From positions 9,292 through 15,349 of the forward strand of contig MHEF01000134.1 of the NCBI GenBank assembly GCA_001805125.1: a stretch of DNA of 6,058 nt, read 5' to 3'. The DNA comes from Nitrospirae bacterium RBG_13_39_12. GTDB lineage: Bacteria; Nitrospirota; Thermodesulfovibrionia; Thermodesulfovibrionales; SM23-35. Below the pieces are notes generated by a model that had not been told where the DNA came from, ran no database searches, and saw only the letters and a list, made by a program, of their open reading frames with translations. Position 1 is the stretch's first letter. The number at the start of each line of letters is the position of its first letter. Positions 5,960 to 6,058 of this stretch are shown in pieces. The position numbers were made by a program, and so were the translations under genes.

Positions 5960-6058
5960 TTCAATTTAATTTAACACATCACACATAGCATATAAATTTC
6001 CTAAAAAAGCGTCTCTCTGTTTCATTTGTCCAACACCTCTCTGACTTTTCTTAAAAGA
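5960..6058. other. Intergenic stretch at the window edge, possible minus-strand coding end
   Basis: No plus-strand gene or clear terminator is seen after the acyltransferase. On the minus strand, a frame open from the edge reads LLRKVREVLDK and stops at 6024-6022. Its stop overlaps, as ATGA, an ATG at 6025-6023 that opens a 19-residue frame ending at 5966. Both are too short to assign, and may be chance. If real, the downstream neighbour is convergent with the acyltransferase. Confidence 0.2.

Overview
The window is AT-rich bacterial DNA with five complete genes and the tail of a sixth, all on the plus strand and closely packed. A lipid A-type acyltransferase points to a Gram-negative outer membrane. 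A periplasmic four-heme c-type cytochrome and a fragment of a c-di-GMP phosphodiesterase-like (HD-GYP) protein point to an anaerobic or facultative lineage with multiheme electron transfer, such as Nitrospirota/Thermodesulfovibrionia or a Desulfobacterota-type group. That placement is inferred from gene content and composition, not from a database match.

Layout. Positions 1-104 hold the C-terminal end of an HD-GYP-type protein. Nine bases later comes a tRNA adenine-N6 methyltransferase of the TrmN6/YfiC family (114-842), with no clear Shine-Dalgarno sequence and possibly coupled to the upstream gene. A short AT-rich spacer carries a good sigma-70-like promoter and a very strong ribosome binding site for a secreted tetraheme cytochrome c (937-1458). 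Behind the cytochrome lies a perfect 30-bp palindrome (1513-1542). The XerD tyrosine recombinase follows, starting at TTG (1572-2453), with all six catalytic residues present.

A 195-base spacer with candidate promoter and operator-like elements precedes an 805-residue Lon-type ATP-dependent protease of the COG1067/AAA_32 class (2649-5066). Its stop overlaps, as ATGA, the start of an HtrB/LpxL-family lipid A acyltransferase (5063-5959). The last 99 bases hold no firm gene, though weak coding-like signal is visible on the minus strand at the edge.

How the genes fit together. Most are housekeeping functions: tRNA modification, chromosome dimer resolution, protein quality control and lipid A acylation. 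The protease and acyltransferase are clearly cotranscribed and probably translationally coupled, which is the most functionally suggestive link here. The cytochrome looks like an independent unit with its own promoter and a following hairpin. I see no CRISPR array, mobile element, tRNA or rRNA, and no clear evidence of an undescribed multi-gene system. The items most worth a second look are the orphan cytochrome and its promoter, the palindrome, the non-canonical ATPase motifs of the Lon-like protein, and the protease-acyltransferase overlap.
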